Part shown: one piece after another, positions 1 to 9,043 of the stretch
Position numbering within the stretch: the first letter of the stretch is position 1
How the letters are laid out: each line of letters begins with the position of its first letter
Assembly: GCA_013540605.1 (NCBI GenBank)
Contig: JABVCK010000020.1
Location: 62,001 to 126,000 of the forward strand
Source of the DNA: Bacillota bacterium
GTDB taxonomy: Bacteria > Bacillota > Clostridia > Ch29
DNA length: 64,000 nucleotides
Direction of reading: 5' to 3'
The notes under the pieces: model-generated
What the model saw: the letters and a program-made list of their open reading frames with translations, nothing else
The model's database searches: none
Told to the model about the DNA's origin: nothing
Made by a program: the position numbers and the translations under genes

Positions 1-321
1 CAGCAGGGTATCTTCAGGCAAAAAACGAAAGAAGGACACCAGATCCAGTACATTTCGTTTCACACCTCTGATACCAATGCCGTTCAATAGTCTTATGATG
101 GCAAAATATTTCACAACGGTGCGATACTGAACCTGAATGGCTGAAAAATAGATGGATACAGTATGAGGGTATTCTGCAAAACTCCGTCTTCGTTTGTCGC
201 AGACCCATGTATCATCTTCAAAGCGAATGTTTGAGCCAAGCTCGTTTAGGAATTCGATATATCTTGCCTTTTGATACTCATCATAGGTTTCTGTTATTAA
301 CGGTTTTAATATCCCACTCAT
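1..321 (-). CDS. tnpC: Tn554-family TnpC-like protein, partial (3' end outside window)
   Basis: An uninterrupted frame of 107 codons starts at an ATG at 321 and runs off the left edge without a stop. The ATG overlaps the TGA of the upstream tnpB as ATGA, so the two are translationally coupled. In Tn554 the third transposition gene is a small protein of about 125 residues after TnpA (361) and TnpB (630), and the order and sizes here match (362, 624, more than 107). TnpC is known as an accessory factor that affects transposition frequency and orientation and is not itself a recombinase. The identification rests on position and size; I do not recognise a motif in the visible part. Confidence 0.6.
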   Translation of the reverse strand, partial: MSGILKPLITETYDEYQKARYIEFLNELGSNIRFEDDTWVCDKRRRSFAEYPHTVSIYFSAIQVQYRTVVKYFAIIRLLNGIGIRGVKRNVLDLVSFFRFLPEDTLL

Positions 322-2192
322 TTGTCCACCTCGCTGTCCACAATAGAATTTACAATGTTTTGATTGAAAACTTCCGCATAATATCTTGCAGTAGTACCAC
401 TGTTAAGATGCCCCAGCCAATAGGCAAGTTCTTCCACCGTTGCACCGTTTTCAATCAGCGTAACGGCAAGTGTCTTACGGTACTGTCTGCTGATAAAGCA
501 CCAAAGCTCTCCGGTTTCATCACAGATTTTGTATTTTTCAATCAGCTTGTTTATGAGCAGTGCAAAATACCATATATTGAGCATACTGGCTTTAAAGTTC
601 TCTCTTTTCCGGATAAAGATATATGGGAGACCATATTCATCCCGCAGCAGTTTCGTAGATTTGATTTGCCTCTCTATTTCATTGGCAAGAGAGCAGGAAA
701 TCAGTACCCGATGATAATCGGGGGCACCGACCTTGCGTCTTGCAGACAGCATCTTGTAGGGCTTATACTTCAGCAGTACATAACCCTCATATTTGGATTT
801 TTCAAGGCAATCCGCTTCGAGGAAAAGCACTTCCTTTGCCCGCATACCTGTATTGGAAAAGATTTTGAACAGCAGCTGGTAAACCTCCTGCAGCTCGCTT
901 ATATGAACTTTGAGCTGTTCCATCACACATTCCGGAATGACAGGGGTATTTTTGACATAATCCTTGGAGTTCCTAAAGATGAATTTCTCAAAGGGATTTT
1001 GATACGGCCGGGGGCTTTTGATGCTCTCGTCCCTCATATTGCCCATCAGGTAGGCGCATACGATTTTACAGGTGCTAAAGACTGTCATTATATTCCCCTG
1101 TGTTTTTTCCCTGCCACAGTTTGTCGTTTCTGCATTCTCAAGGGCAATGTGAAGCGCTTTCGCATCCACATCATCCACATCTGCAAAATATTTGATGTTT
1201 GGATTGTGCGTGGTCAGTAGATTAACCGCATAGGCAACCTGGGACAGGAACCGGTCTTTTATCCGATTGACCGCCATAAAGCGATGCTTCATGTAGTGTT
1301 TCACTTCCAACCGCATGGAAGGACTGTTGATGATGGTAAAATCCATCTTGTTGTAATACAGAGATGGACCGTGCTTACTGTACAGTACCCACACATCCCT
1401 GTTTACATCTAACTGGAGCCGGTTTTCCGCTATGAACTTTTGGGACTGCACCTCAGATTCATCTCTAGCAATGTCTTTTAGTACAGATTGGAACGCCTTG
1501 TCATATCCTTTAATACCTGTCCTTGCAACTGTTCCAAACAGCCATTCATTCAGTTTGTGAACACTTATTCTTTCACGTCGTTCTGTATAACCCTCGGCGA
1601 CAGAACGAAGATACGCGGTTGTAGCATCAAGCATTGCCATGCAATATCTTGCTACCCTCATGGCTCCGATTCGTGACGTAATATCCTGCAGGCTGTCTTT
1701 GCGCTCCATTGCTTCCTTGATTTTTTTCATCCAGAATGCTCCGAATTCTTCATTTACGATATCAACAAAAAGATGGCTGTTGTCTATCTCTTCAAGGATA
1801 TACATAAAATTGTACCGGATTGTATTTTCTTTACTGCAGAGCATTGTTTCAAACACATGACCTATGCCAACCTCTTTTGAATGAATGCATTTGTCGCTTT
1901 CGTACCATTCCATAACAAACTGCTTGGTGTAGTAACGAAACATTTTTAGAAAGTCTTCACGATAAGCCTTGTACCCAATGGCAACAAAGGAAATGCCTCC
2001 GAAGAACCGGAAGGCTTCACAGAGTGGAGCGTTGTCCTGTCTATAGGAGCCGCTTTGTAAGGCATCTCTATATGCTTCTATGCTGGCCATTGTCATATCA
2101 ACCGTGATATTTAACCGATGAAACATAGCTATTTCCGCGCCGTCGATATGCCATAGCGCCGAAGCCTGTTTGATTTCCAACCGTTTAATCAT
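318..2192 (-). CDS. tnpB: Tn554-family tyrosine recombinase TnpB
   Basis: Encodes 624 residues when started at the ATG at 2192, which overlaps the end of tnpA by 8 bases. A longer frame reaches 2240 but would run deep into tnpA. The C-terminal third holds the tyrosine recombinase fold: a TGMRAKEVLFLE segment with the first catalytic Arg, then RQYRKT, LGH (His about 595) and RYYAEV with the nucleophilic Tyr about 604. The first His of the usual HxxR box reads as Arg (RQYR), a deviation worth noting. The long N-terminal part is typical of TnpB (630 residues in Tn554). It should act with TnpA to excise and integrate the element by site-specific recombination without target duplication. The three-gene overlap chain implies one transcript. 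Confidence 0.85.
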   Translation of the reverse strand: MIKRLEIKQASALWHIDGAEIAMFHRLNITVDMTMASIEAYRDALQSGSYRQDNAPLCEAFRFFGGISFVAIGYKAYREDFLKMFRYYTKQFVMEWYESDKCIHSKEVGIGHVFETMLCSKENTIRYNFMYILEEIDNSHLFVDIVNEEFGAFWMKKIKEAMERKDSLQDITSRIGAMRVARYCMAMLDATTAYLRSVAEGYTERRERISVHKLNEWLFGTVARTGIKGYDKAFQSVLKDIARDESEVQSQKFIAENRLQLDVNRDVWVLYSKHGPSLYYNKMDFTIINSPSMRLEVKHYMKHRFMAVNRIKDRFLSQVAYAVNLLTTHNPNIKYFADVDDVDAKALHIALENAETTNCGREKTQGNIMTVFSTCKIVCAYLMGNMRDESIKSPRPYQNPFEKFIFRNSKDYVKNTPVIPECVMEQLKVHISELQEVYQLLFKIFSNTGMRAKEVLFLEADCLEKSKYEGYVLLKYKPYKMLSARRKVGAPDYHRVLISCSLANEIERQIKSTKLLRDEYGLPYIFIRKRENFKASMLNIWYFALLINKLIEKYKICDETGELWCFISRQYRKTLAVTLIENGATVEELAYWLGHLNSGTTARYYAEVFNQNIVNSIVDSEVDK

Positions 2193-3273
2193 TGCAGCCA
2201 CCCTTCCCCTTGTGAAGTTTTTCCATGACAGCCCTGGCAATCACTTGATTATTGTGATTGCGGTACGGCTCAATGGAATCGGTGCTGCGCCAGCCGAAGC
2301 ATTCCAGCATAATTGCATCGGTTAAGCCATCTTCCGGGTGGAGGATTTGGTGCTCAATGAATTCCATCGCTTTTGTGCTGCGGCCGCTATGTGTTCTGAT
2401 TTTTGCAGGGTCTATGCCTGCCCTCCGGGCACAGCCCTTAAGGATGGCGAGGTAGTTGCGGTAGGAGAGAGGCATTCCATAGCATCTTCCCTTTCTGAGA
2501 TTAAGGAAAAGGTACTGACTGATAATACCGCTTTCATTTTCGGCTATCATTCTCTCAGTTGCTATGTAGCTGTCCAGAAGTTCGCAGGTTTTTACCGGAA
2601 GTGCTACTGTTCTGAGGTGGTTGCGGCTGTCACCTATCACTGAGGCTCTGCCCTTGGAGCGTGTCGGCTGGATAATTCTTTCCACCGGATTGTAATTGTC
2701 CAGTTTGATACTCAGCGCTTCATCAATGCGGAATCCCTCCAGTGTAAGCCGAAATACCGCTTCATCCCGTAAGGTGAGAAAGCTTCCACATAATGCCTGC
2801 TTTTCGCTGTCATCATACCATTTAATATACTCTTTACCGCCCTTTAAGCTGGGCAGATACCTGTCTATGATGTATTTGTAGTCATAAGAGTATATCTGCC
2901 CATACAAAAAGGACTTTTTTGCCTTGAAGGTATCTGTCCTGGTCTTGAACTGCATATTGGTTTCGTAATTGTTATCCAGCCATTTGTAGAACTCAGTAAT
3001 AACGGTTATATACTGGCTCAGTGTAGCATAGGTAATAACCGTTTCAAGCGACCGGATTTTGAGGTCATTCAAGCTTCCGTAGATTAAGCTCTGAATGAAA
3101 GCGGCAACCTCTTTGTTAGTCGCCACGTCATATTCGACACCATAGCTGTTCAAGTAATTCAGATACACCGACAGTTTTTGTGCATACTTCCTGCCAGTGC
3201 TGACCTTTCTGAGGCTTTTTGCTTCGATCCACTGGTTTACCTTCCACATCGGCAAAAGGTTGTCTGTTATCAT
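2185..3273 (-). CDS. tnpA: Tn554-family tyrosine recombinase TnpA
   Basis: A 362-residue protein, almost the same length as Tn554 TnpA (361). Catalytic residues of a tyrosine recombinase are visible in order: Arg182 in GFRIDEALSI, His295 and Arg298 in THSGR, Trp328 in CFGWRST, and the nucleophile Tyr337 in EPYRN. The N-terminal 120 residues form the SAM-like core-binding region. It is the first gene of the leftward tnpA-tnpB-tnpC set, and its TAA lies inside the start region of tnpB. Upstream there are about 250 non-coding bases before mnmH, where the end of the element must lie. Nothing suggests inactivation. A plain phage integrase is a less good alternative because of the three-gene arrangement. 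Confidence 0.88.
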   Translation of the reverse strand: MITDNLLPMWKVNQWIEAKSLRKVSTGRKYAQKLSVYLNYLNSYGVEYDVATNKEVAAFIQSLIYGSLNDLKIRSLETVITYATLSQYITVITEFYKWLDNNYETNMQFKTRTDTFKAKKSFLYGQIYSYDYKYIIDRYLPSLKGGKEYIKWYDDSEKQALCGSFLTLRDEAVFRLTLEGFRIDEALSIKLDNYNPVERIIQPTRSKGRASVIGDSRNHLRTVALPVKTCELLDSYIATERMIAENESGIISQYLFLNLRKGRCYGMPLSYRNYLAILKGCARRAGIDPAKIRTHSGRSTKAMEFIEHQILHPEDGLTDAIMLECFGWRSTDSIEPYRNHNNQVIARAVMEKLHKGKGGCND

Positions 3274-3529
3274 ATACCTTTCGATAACCCTGCCGTTTTC
3301 TGTTTCAAACTAATATAAATTGAAACATAACAGTTGCATGTTGGAAAGTATTTGTAAAAGACGCGCAAAAAATTTTGCGCATTTTTTCAGATTACCTAAG
3401 GGATGCCTCAAGCAGTCTGAACTTCTATATTTGTTAATATTTTATCATACCCTGTTTTCCTTGTCAATGGATGCCAAAAATAACTGCCAAAAATAACTTC
3501 ACCAATCTTTTCAGCATCAGACCGGACCT
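3274..3529. other. Intergenic region holding the probable terminus of the Tn554-like element
   Basis: No open frame with a convincing start lies in these 256 bases between tnpA and the end of mnmH. The sequence is AT-rich beside tnpA and contains a run rich in AAAATTTTGCGC and TTTTGCGC. Tn554-type elements carry no terminal inverted repeats and make no target duplication, so the exact end cannot be read off. It must fall between tnpA and mnmH if the element ends here. Confidence 0.45.
3472..3497. repeat. 13-bp tandem duplication near the element boundary
   Basis: The 13-mer TGCCAAAAATAAC occurs twice head to tail (3472-3484 and 3485-3497), 33 bases from the 3' end of mnmH. It could be a recombination core/target remnant of the Tn554-like element or simple slippage. 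Confidence 0.7.
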
Positions 3530-4549
3530 CTATAGGTTTTGCCGAAGATAATTCATGATCCGGCATACGCAATCATCAATATTCTCGCTGCTCAAAGTCA
3601 GGTCGTAATCGTATTTTTTCTCTGAGTGGCGGTATTTGGGATCATAATGGTCCTCGAGGAGTATGCGAACCACTTCCCTGTATTTTTTCTCCTCAAGCAG
3701 CCCAAGGAGTTCTGCGGTTTTTTTCCTGCCTATTTCCCCCTCAAGCCTGTTGATGGAATCCTGAATCTCCGCAAGGGCTTCGCTGCTCTGAATTTTTATA
3801 TATTCATTGACAATACGTGTAATTCTGGTTTGCTCTGAGCATTCCACCAGTAAATGAATGCCCGTTTTCATTCCCTCCACAAGTTCATTGGGCAGGTAAA
3901 CCCTGCCCACCCGGGGGCTTTCCGATTCCACAATGATGTAATCCGCATCAATATCACGCAGCCTGTCATACAGCAGGGCGTCAAAATCCCTCTGTCCCCT
4001 GGCTTTGCCTAGCCCTACGGTACCAAAGATAGAGCCCCTGCTGTTGGCCATTTCCTCAAGGTCCACCGAAGGGAAGCCTTCCTTTTCAAGCCTTTTAAGG
4101 ATTTCTGTCTTTCCAACCCCGGTGTTCCCATGAATAACTACGACATTCTTCCCCCTAATCAACCCACCCAGGTTATCAAGTATATACCGCCTATACGCTT
4201 TATATCCTCCTTCAAGCTGTTCTACCCTATGTCCCAAAGCTTTCAGGAGCTGAACAAGGGAGCCGCTTCTCATGCCACCCTTCGAACAGAACAGCACCAT
4301 ATCCCTTCCCTTGATGTCATGCTGCTCAACTTTGCTGTATATGTCTGACAGCTTAGAAGAGACTATTTCGATGCCCCTCTTTTTTGCTTCCCGGGTTCCT
4401 ACCTTTTTGTACAGGGTTCCGATTACAGCCCTTTCCTCGTCATCAAATATGGGTATGTTTATTGCGCCGGGTATTGTACCGTCTTCGTATTCCCCCGGTG
4501 ACCGCACATCTATCATGATACAGTCCCTTTTAATGTCCTCTACCTTCAT
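3530..4549 (-). CDS. mnmH: tRNA 2-selenouridine synthase
   Basis: 339 residues with the two-part MnmH (SelU/YbbB) architecture. Residues 1-125 are a rhodanese domain with active-site Cys88 in FCSKGGMRSG. Residues 130-300 carry a P-loop GNTGVGKT at 141-148. The enzyme replaces sulfur of 2-thiouridine by selenium in the wobble position of certain tRNAs, using selenophosphate and going through a geranylated intermediate. An RBS (GAGAGG) sits 7 bases before the ATG. It stands alone between the serine operon terminator and the recombinase genes. Presence of mnmH implies that the host makes selenophosphate (selD elsewhere). Confidence 0.92.
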   Translation of the reverse strand: MKVEDIKRDCIMIDVRSPGEYEDGTIPGAINIPIFDDEERAVIGTLYKKVGTREAKKRGIEIVSSKLSDIYSKVEQHDIKGRDMVLFCSKGGMRSGSLVQLLKALGHRVEQLEGGYKAYRRYILDNLGGLIRGKNVVVIHGNTGVGKTEILKRLEKEGFPSVDLEEMANSRGSIFGTVGLGKARGQRDFDALLYDRLRDIDADYIIVESESPRVGRVYLPNELVEGMKTGIHLLVECSEQTRITRIVNEYIKIQSSEALAEIQDSINRLEGEIGRKKTAELLGLLEEKKYREVVRILLEDHYDPKYRHSEKKYDYDLTLSSENIDDCVCRIMNYLRQNL

Positions 4550-4583
4550 GCGTATCGCCTCTCAGTACCGTATAAAAGTGCCC

Positions 4584-4612
4584 GGCCAGAGCATATACCA
4601 TATACTCTGGCC
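4584..4612 (-). terminator. Probable terminator of the serine operon
   Basis: GGCCAGAG and CTCTGGCC arms with an AT-rich middle form a hairpin just downstream of serA on the minus strand. The following minus-strand bases are CGGGCACTTTTAT, a short T tract, so termination is plausible but not of the strongest type. Confidence 0.55.
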
Positions 4613-4648
4613 ATGACTAATCTTACTATTAGTATTATAACAGAAACG

Positions 4649-6226
4649 CTACAGTTTTATAAAGTTTACTTCGGTAACCCCGTCAACCTTCTTAACCATC
4701 TCTATGACGTCCCTTGGCACCACACTGTCCACGTTAAGCACCATCAGGGCTTTGCCTCCCTTTACATTTCTGCTGACCCTCATTGTTGCTATGTTAATCT
4801 TGCTGACACCCATAATCGTCCCTATGCACCCTATGACACCCGGTTTATCGTCGTTCTTAACCAGCAGCATATGGGAGCTGGGTTCCATGTCTATTTTGTA
4901 ACCGTTCAGGTCCACAATCCTCGGTTCCTTCATTCCAAACAGCGTACCGGCCATAACAAAGCTGCTCTCGCAGTTGCTTACCTTTACCTCAATAAGATCG
5001 GTATACTCGCTGGATGTGCTGTCCAGGCTTTCCAGCACGTCTATACCCCTGCTTTTGGCAAGGTGCTTGGCGTTCACGTAGTTAACCCTCTCCTTGACCA
5101 CCGGCTCGAGGAGTCCCTTCAGATATGCGAGGGTTAATGGGCCGGTCTTATGGTCAATAATGCCTCCCCTGTATTTTATCTCCACCTTGCTCACCGATTT
5201 TTTCTCTAGCTGATAGTATAATCTCCCCAGTTTTTCTGCAAGTACCATGTAGGGTTTCAGGTATTCCATATCCCTGTCGGGAAGGCTCGGCATGTTCACT
5301 GCGTTGGATACCAGCTTCCCCTCCAATGCGTTCAGCACCTGCCGGGCTATTGTGATGCCCACATTGTCCTGGGCCTCCACCGTATCGGCCCCCAGGTGAG
5401 GTGTCACTACGGTATTGTCCAGCTTGAACAGTGGGTTGTCAGGGCAGGGCTCCTCCTCAAAGACATCCAGCGCTGCGCTTGCCGCTTTGCCGCTCTCCAG
5501 CGCTTTGAGCAGCGCCCTCTCGGATATGATACCGCCCCGGGCACAGTTGACCAGCCTGACTCCGTCCTTCATCAAAGTGAATTCCTTTTCCCCCAGCATG
5601 CCATAGGTCTCCTCGGTTTTTGGGGTGTGTACGGTGATTATATCCGCTTCCCTGAGCAGGTCCTCAAGGCTATCCTTCTTTTCCACACCCAGGTACTTGA
5701 ACCTCTCATCCGGTATATAGGGGTCATAGGCCGTCACCTTCATGTTGAAGGCCAGAAGCCTTGCAGCTACAAGTCCCCCGATTCTTCCCAGACCAATTAT
5801 GCCGACCGTCTTACCGTTGAGTTCATTTCCCTTGAACTGGCTTCTTCCCCAGTTTCCTGCCTTAATAAAGCTGTTGGCCTGAGGCGTGTTCCTGATGGAA
5901 GCAAGCAGGAGCCCGATTGTGTGCTCAGCCGCCGATATTGAATTGCTCTCCGGCGTGTTTACCACCACTATTCCCTTTTCGGTAGCCGCATCGAGGTCGA
6001 TATTATCTATGCCGTTTCCGGCTCTCCCAATTACCTTCAGGTTTTTTCCCCTCTCGATCAGTTCCCTGTCTACCTTTGTGCTGCTGCGAACAACTATTGC
6101 GTTGTATTGTCCGATAGCATCCAGCAGCTCATCCCTGGATATATTGAGCTTTATATCAACATCGGCCTTTTCCCTGAGTATATCTATGCCCGCCTGGGCA
6201 ATCCTCTCGGTTATTATCACTTTCAT
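4649..6226 (-). CDS. serA: D-3-phosphoglycerate dehydrogenase (ACT-domain form)
   Basis: 525 residues from the ATG at 6226, chosen because GGAGGAGGG lies just upstream and because ATGA overlaps the stop of the preceding aminotransferase gene. A longer frame to 6250 has no RBS. Order of domains: catalytic and NAD-binding domain of D-2-hydroxyacid dehydrogenases (GIIGLGRIGG about residue 150, Arg in NCARGG, Glu in EEEPC, His in TPHLGA), an intervening substrate-binding region from about 310, then a C-terminal ACT domain. It oxidises 3-phosphoglycerate to 3-phosphohydroxypyruvate, the first step of serine synthesis; the ACT domain is the usual serine sensor. It is cotranscribed behind a T-box leader. 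Confidence 0.95.
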   Translation of the reverse strand: MKVIITERIAQAGIDILREKADVDIKLNISRDELLDAIGQYNAIVVRSSTKVDRELIERGKNLKVIGRAGNGIDNIDLDAATEKGIVVVNTPESNSISAAEHTIGLLLASIRNTPQANSFIKAGNWGRSQFKGNELNGKTVGIIGLGRIGGLVAARLLAFNMKVTAYDPYIPDERFKYLGVEKKDSLEDLLREADIITVHTPKTEETYGMLGEKEFTLMKDGVRLVNCARGGIISERALLKALESGKAASAALDVFEEEPCPDNPLFKLDNTVVTPHLGADTVEAQDNVGITIARQVLNALEGKLVSNAVNMPSLPDRDMEYLKPYMVLAEKLGRLYYQLEKKSVSKVEIKYRGGIIDHKTGPLTLAYLKGLLEPVVKERVNYVNAKHLAKSRGIDVLESLDSTSSEYTDLIEVKVSNCESSFVMAGTLFGMKEPRIVDLNGYKIDMEPSSHMLLVKNDDKPGVIGCIGTIMGVSKINIATMRVSRNVKGGKALMVLNVDSVVPRDVIEMVKKVDGVTEVNFIKL

Positions 6227-7371
6227 ATCTTTTCCCTCCTCCTGTCCCATACCTGCCGTGCCGTTTCCCAGGCCCTGCCTTTCTCCAGGCCGTACCCGTA
6301 TGATATAAGGGCGTCTTCAAGGGCGTTCAGCGCATCAAGCACATCTTCCTCAAAGATGTACCCCATGTGCGCTATCCTTATGATCTTACCCTTCAGGCTC
6401 TTGTTTCCACCTGCTATTATTATCCCGTGCCGCTGCTCCATGTGTTTCCTGATATCCCCTGCCTTAATCCCTTCCGGCACCTGTATTGCCGTGAGGGTTT
6501 CAGAGGCGGACCCCTCCTCTGCGAACAGGTGCAGTCCCATGGCCTTTACCCCTTCCCTGGTCATTTCCGCCATCCTGCTGTGCCTCTCCCAAACCCTTTC
6601 GATGCCCTCTTTCATTATGAGGCCGATAGCCTGCGAGGAAGCCATTACCAGGTTGACAGCCGGAGTAAACGGGGTTTCGGGCAGTTCCCTGTCCATGAAA
6701 TCAAGGGCTTTGCGAAAATCCCAATAATGCCTGAATGAGCCTTTGTTCCTTTTTGCTGCCTCCACCGCCCTTGGGCTTACACACAGGAAAGTCAATCCCG
6801 GAGGACACATAAGGGCCTTTTGTGAAGAAGTAACTACCACATCTATGTTCCATTCCTCCGGCCTCACTTCCATTCCCCCGAGCGAACTCACCGCATCCAC
6901 TACGTATAGTATATCCATACCCTTGAGCGCTTCACCGACGGCAGCAATGTCATTTTTCACTCCTGTGGAGGTCTCATTATGCGTCAGTATTACGCCCTTG
7001 ACACCGTTTCTTAACCGGCTTTTCACTTCCTCAGGCTGTACCGCTTTGCCCCAGGCTACATCCATTTTGTCAACGTCCAGCCCCATGGAAAGGCAGATGT
7101 CTGCGAACCGATCCCCGAACACCCCGGTGGAAATCAGCAGCACCCTGTCGCCGGGAGAGAAGCAGTTCACAACCGCCGCTTCCATCCCCCCGGTTCCGGA
7201 CGCCGTAAATGTGATAACAGGGTAATCCGCTGCAAATACGTACTTCAGGCCCTTGCACAGCTTATCGAAGGCCTCGCCGTATTCCTTTGTCCTGTGGTGC
7301 AATACCTGCCGTCCCATTGCATCGACCACCTGCGGAGGCAGTGGAGTTGGCCCTGGCGTCATTAATTTCAT
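6223..7371 (-). CDS. Class V aminotransferase (alanine-glyoxylate/phosphoserine type)
   Basis: 382 residues starting at the ATG at 7371 (MKLMTPGPTP); a GTG at 7377, better spaced from GGGGGT, is also possible. A longer frame to 7518 is an artefact that reads through the T-box terminator. The protein matches the fold type I serine-pyruvate/alanine-glyoxylate aminotransferase family: TPGPT opening, and the PLP lysine in SSQKALMCPPG. Its stop overlaps the serA start by four bases. Paired with serA and controlled by a probable serine T-box, it most likely converts 3-phosphohydroxypyruvate to phosphoserine in place of a classical SerC. A serine-glyoxylate role is the alternative. Confidence 0.88.
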   Translation of the reverse strand: MKLMTPGPTPLPPQVVDAMGRQVLHHRTKEYGEAFDKLCKGLKYVFAADYPVITFTASGTGGMEAAVVNCFSPGDRVLLISTGVFGDRFADICLSMGLDVDKMDVAWGKAVQPEEVKSRLRNGVKGVILTHNETSTGVKNDIAAVGEALKGMDILYVVDAVSSLGGMEVRPEEWNIDVVVTSSQKALMCPPGLTFLCVSPRAVEAAKRNKGSFRHYWDFRKALDFMDRELPETPFTPAVNLVMASSQAIGLIMKEGIERVWERHSRMAEMTREGVKAMGLHLFAEEGSASETLTAIQVPEGIKAGDIRKHMEQRHGIIIAGGNKSLKGKIIRIAHMGYIFEEDVLDALNALEDALISYGYGLEKGRAWETARQVWDRRREKI

Positions 7372-7472
7372 ATTCACTGATACATACCCCCTTTTATATA
7401 TTGGGGACATTCCTCCCACCCTAGAGCCCGGCTTCAATGAAGAGGTGTGTCCCCTAACCTTAAAAGCACAAA

Positions 7473-7700
7473 ACCCCGCCCTCAATAGGGCGGGGGTAGT
7501 TATCCCACGCGGTGCCACCTAATTTTGCATAGTTTCAGCAATCTCAAGACCTTCAACGGGGTCATCCGCCAGGGAATACTGAGCTTCATCCCCGGGGCTC
7601 CGGGACGGATTCCTGTGCTTAGGAGTACCGGTTTACACCACCCACCGGCTCTCTAAAACCCTTTGCACCGTACTATTTCCCTTCACAGCCTTGTTTCAGG
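7473..7700 (-). promoter_or_regulatory. T-box leader, probably serine-specific
   Basis: On the minus strand the leader contains the T-box core AGGTGGCACCGCG (about 7506-7520), followed by a GC-rich terminator (CCCCGCCCT/AGGGCGGGG, 7474-7495) and T-rich DNA. Upstream is a Stem I distal part with AGAGAGCCGG, GGTGTAAACCGG and then a GAATCCGTCCCGGAG segment. In the usual specifier-loop register UCC (serine) followed by a purine fits, which agrees with the serine biosynthesis genes behind it, but the register is my inference. Uncharged tRNA pairing with the T-box would stabilise the antiterminator and switch on the operon. Confidence 0.9.
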
Positions 7701-7714
7701 TAAATTTAAAAATT

Positions 7715-7743
7715 ATTATGCAGCATATCCGGGTAAATGTCAA
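7715..7743 (-). promoter_or_regulatory. Sigma-A promoter of the T-box/serine operon
   Basis: On the minus strand TTGACA (7743-7738) and CATAAT (7720-7715) are separated by exactly 17 bases. Transcription would start near 7707, directly ahead of T-box Stem I. Confidence 0.75.
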
Positions 7744-7771
7744 GAAAAAATTTTTTACCGGGCAATTTTTT

Positions 7772-8896
7772 TCATATCCCGGCAGCTCCCAGGAGAAGCC
7801 AGATTACTATACCAAGCTGGGGAGCAATTGGCACGGCATCCACAAAGCCGTGGACAAGCATGCCGGCCACTCCTCCCACGATACCCGCAGTCATGTCACA
7901 GCCGCTACCCTCCGGAGTTCTCAGCCTATGATATCCCCTGGCTATCCTTGAAGCGATGAAAACAACGAAGGCGGAAAGACCTACTACTCCTGTTTCCATG
8001 GCAAAATTCAAATAAAGGTTATGGGCATGTCCGACTAGAGCATCAATCTCCGGTGATATCGTGGGTATGATTTTCCACGATGTGCCGAACCCGCAGCCAA
8101 ATAGCGGATACCACCCGAAAACCTCTAAGGCTGTCCTCCATATCTCCACCCTGTAGCCAAAGGTGCTGTCGTTAAGCGCACCGTTGGCTCTTCCCGCGAT
8201 ATCTGCCCAGAATACGGCTGTTATGGCAGCCATGCAAAGGACGAAAACCGCGAGCGATTTTCTATCCCTTTTCAGTACAACCGTCGTCAGAACAGCTGCC
8301 ATAGCGCCTATCCATCCCCCCCGTGAAAAGGTGAAAAAGAGGCAGAGAAGCGCCAGGACCAGGCCTATCGTTTTAATTGCCTCTTTTCTGTTCAAAGAAG
8401 ATAGAGACAACGATATAATCAATATCAGGTAGCCTGCAAGAACATTCGGATTGAAAAAGGTGGAAAAAACCCTTTTGTAATGTTCCGGATTGTACAGTGT
8501 CCTGTCAAGCCACCTTTGGGGTATCGTAAAGTCTATGAAAAGATACTGGATTATGCCAATCAAGGATACAACGCTCCCCACAAGAAGGACATCATTTAAA
8601 AGCCTGTCTTGGAATTTACCGGCCAGCTTTCCGGCGATCACATAGGCAAACACCTGTATTGTGAAGATCGAAAAGGCCAGCAGGCTTATCAGTATATCCT
8701 GTGAAAATACAGTGGACAGCATCACACAAGCATAAAAGAACGTCAGAGGCCTGTCCCCTCTCATGCGTTCCCTAAGCCATCCTGAACCATCCTTAATCAA
8801 ACTGTAGACTGTATAGACGGCTATGACCGGATATAATACAACGGCACCCAGAGGGCCCAACGTTATAATTGTGTAAAACAACCTGCCCTTTGACAT
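7772..8896 (-). CDS. O-antigen ligase/polymerase-like membrane protein
   Basis: 374 residues from the ATG at 8896, which follows AGAGGT with good spacing. A frame reaching 9040 overlaps the terminator of the neighbouring peptidase gene and is not used. The protein is a chain of about ten hydrophobic segments with the Wzy/WaaL hallmarks: a large periplasmic loop with GRANGALND and VEIWRTALEVFGWYPLFGCGFG, followed by a HAHNLYLNFAMETG segment containing the conserved His. In Gram-positives such proteins polymerise or ligate surface polysaccharide at the membrane. It stands alone, separated from the M23 peptidase by a terminator. The substrate cannot be told. Confidence 0.85.
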   Translation of the reverse strand: MSKGRLFYTIITLGPLGAVVLYPVIAVYTVYSLIKDGSGWLRERMRGDRPLTFFYACVMLSTVFSQDILISLLAFSIFTIQVFAYVIAGKLAGKFQDRLLNDVLLVGSVVSLIGIIQYLFIDFTIPQRWLDRTLYNPEHYKRVFSTFFNPNVLAGYLILIISLSLSSLNRKEAIKTIGLVLALLCLFFTFSRGGWIGAMAAVLTTVVLKRDRKSLAVFVLCMAAITAVFWADIAGRANGALNDSTFGYRVEIWRTALEVFGWYPLFGCGFGTSWKIIPTISPEIDALVGHAHNLYLNFAMETGVVGLSAFVVFIASRIARGYHRLRTPEGSGCDMTAGIVGGVAGMLVHGFVDAVPIAPQLGIVIWLLLGAAGI

Positions 8897-8970
8897 CTTT
8901 ATACCTCTGCTTTCAATCGACCTGACCCCTATCTCTAATACTACCACAAACTCCCGGAAGTTGAATAAAA

Positions 8971-8993
8971 AAGATGGGTAATCATCCCATCTT
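8971..8993 (-). terminator. Intrinsic terminator of the M23 peptidase gene
   Basis: AAGATGGG and CCCATCTT form a perfect stem, followed on the minus strand by TTTTTTATT. It lies about 50 bases behind the stop of the peptidase gene. Confidence 0.85.
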
Positions 8994-9043
8994 TTCTCCT
9001 GCTGTTTGCCTATCCACCGTTCCTTCACGGTGCTCGACAATGG

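Noticed and set aside
207-1220. A 337-codon open frame on the plus strand
   Set aside because: It is antisense to tnpB, whose recombinase motifs are clear, and has no recognisable product.
7372-7518. N-terminal extension of the aminotransferase
   Set aside because: It reads through the T-box and its terminator hairpin; the TPGPT start of the family begins right after 7371.
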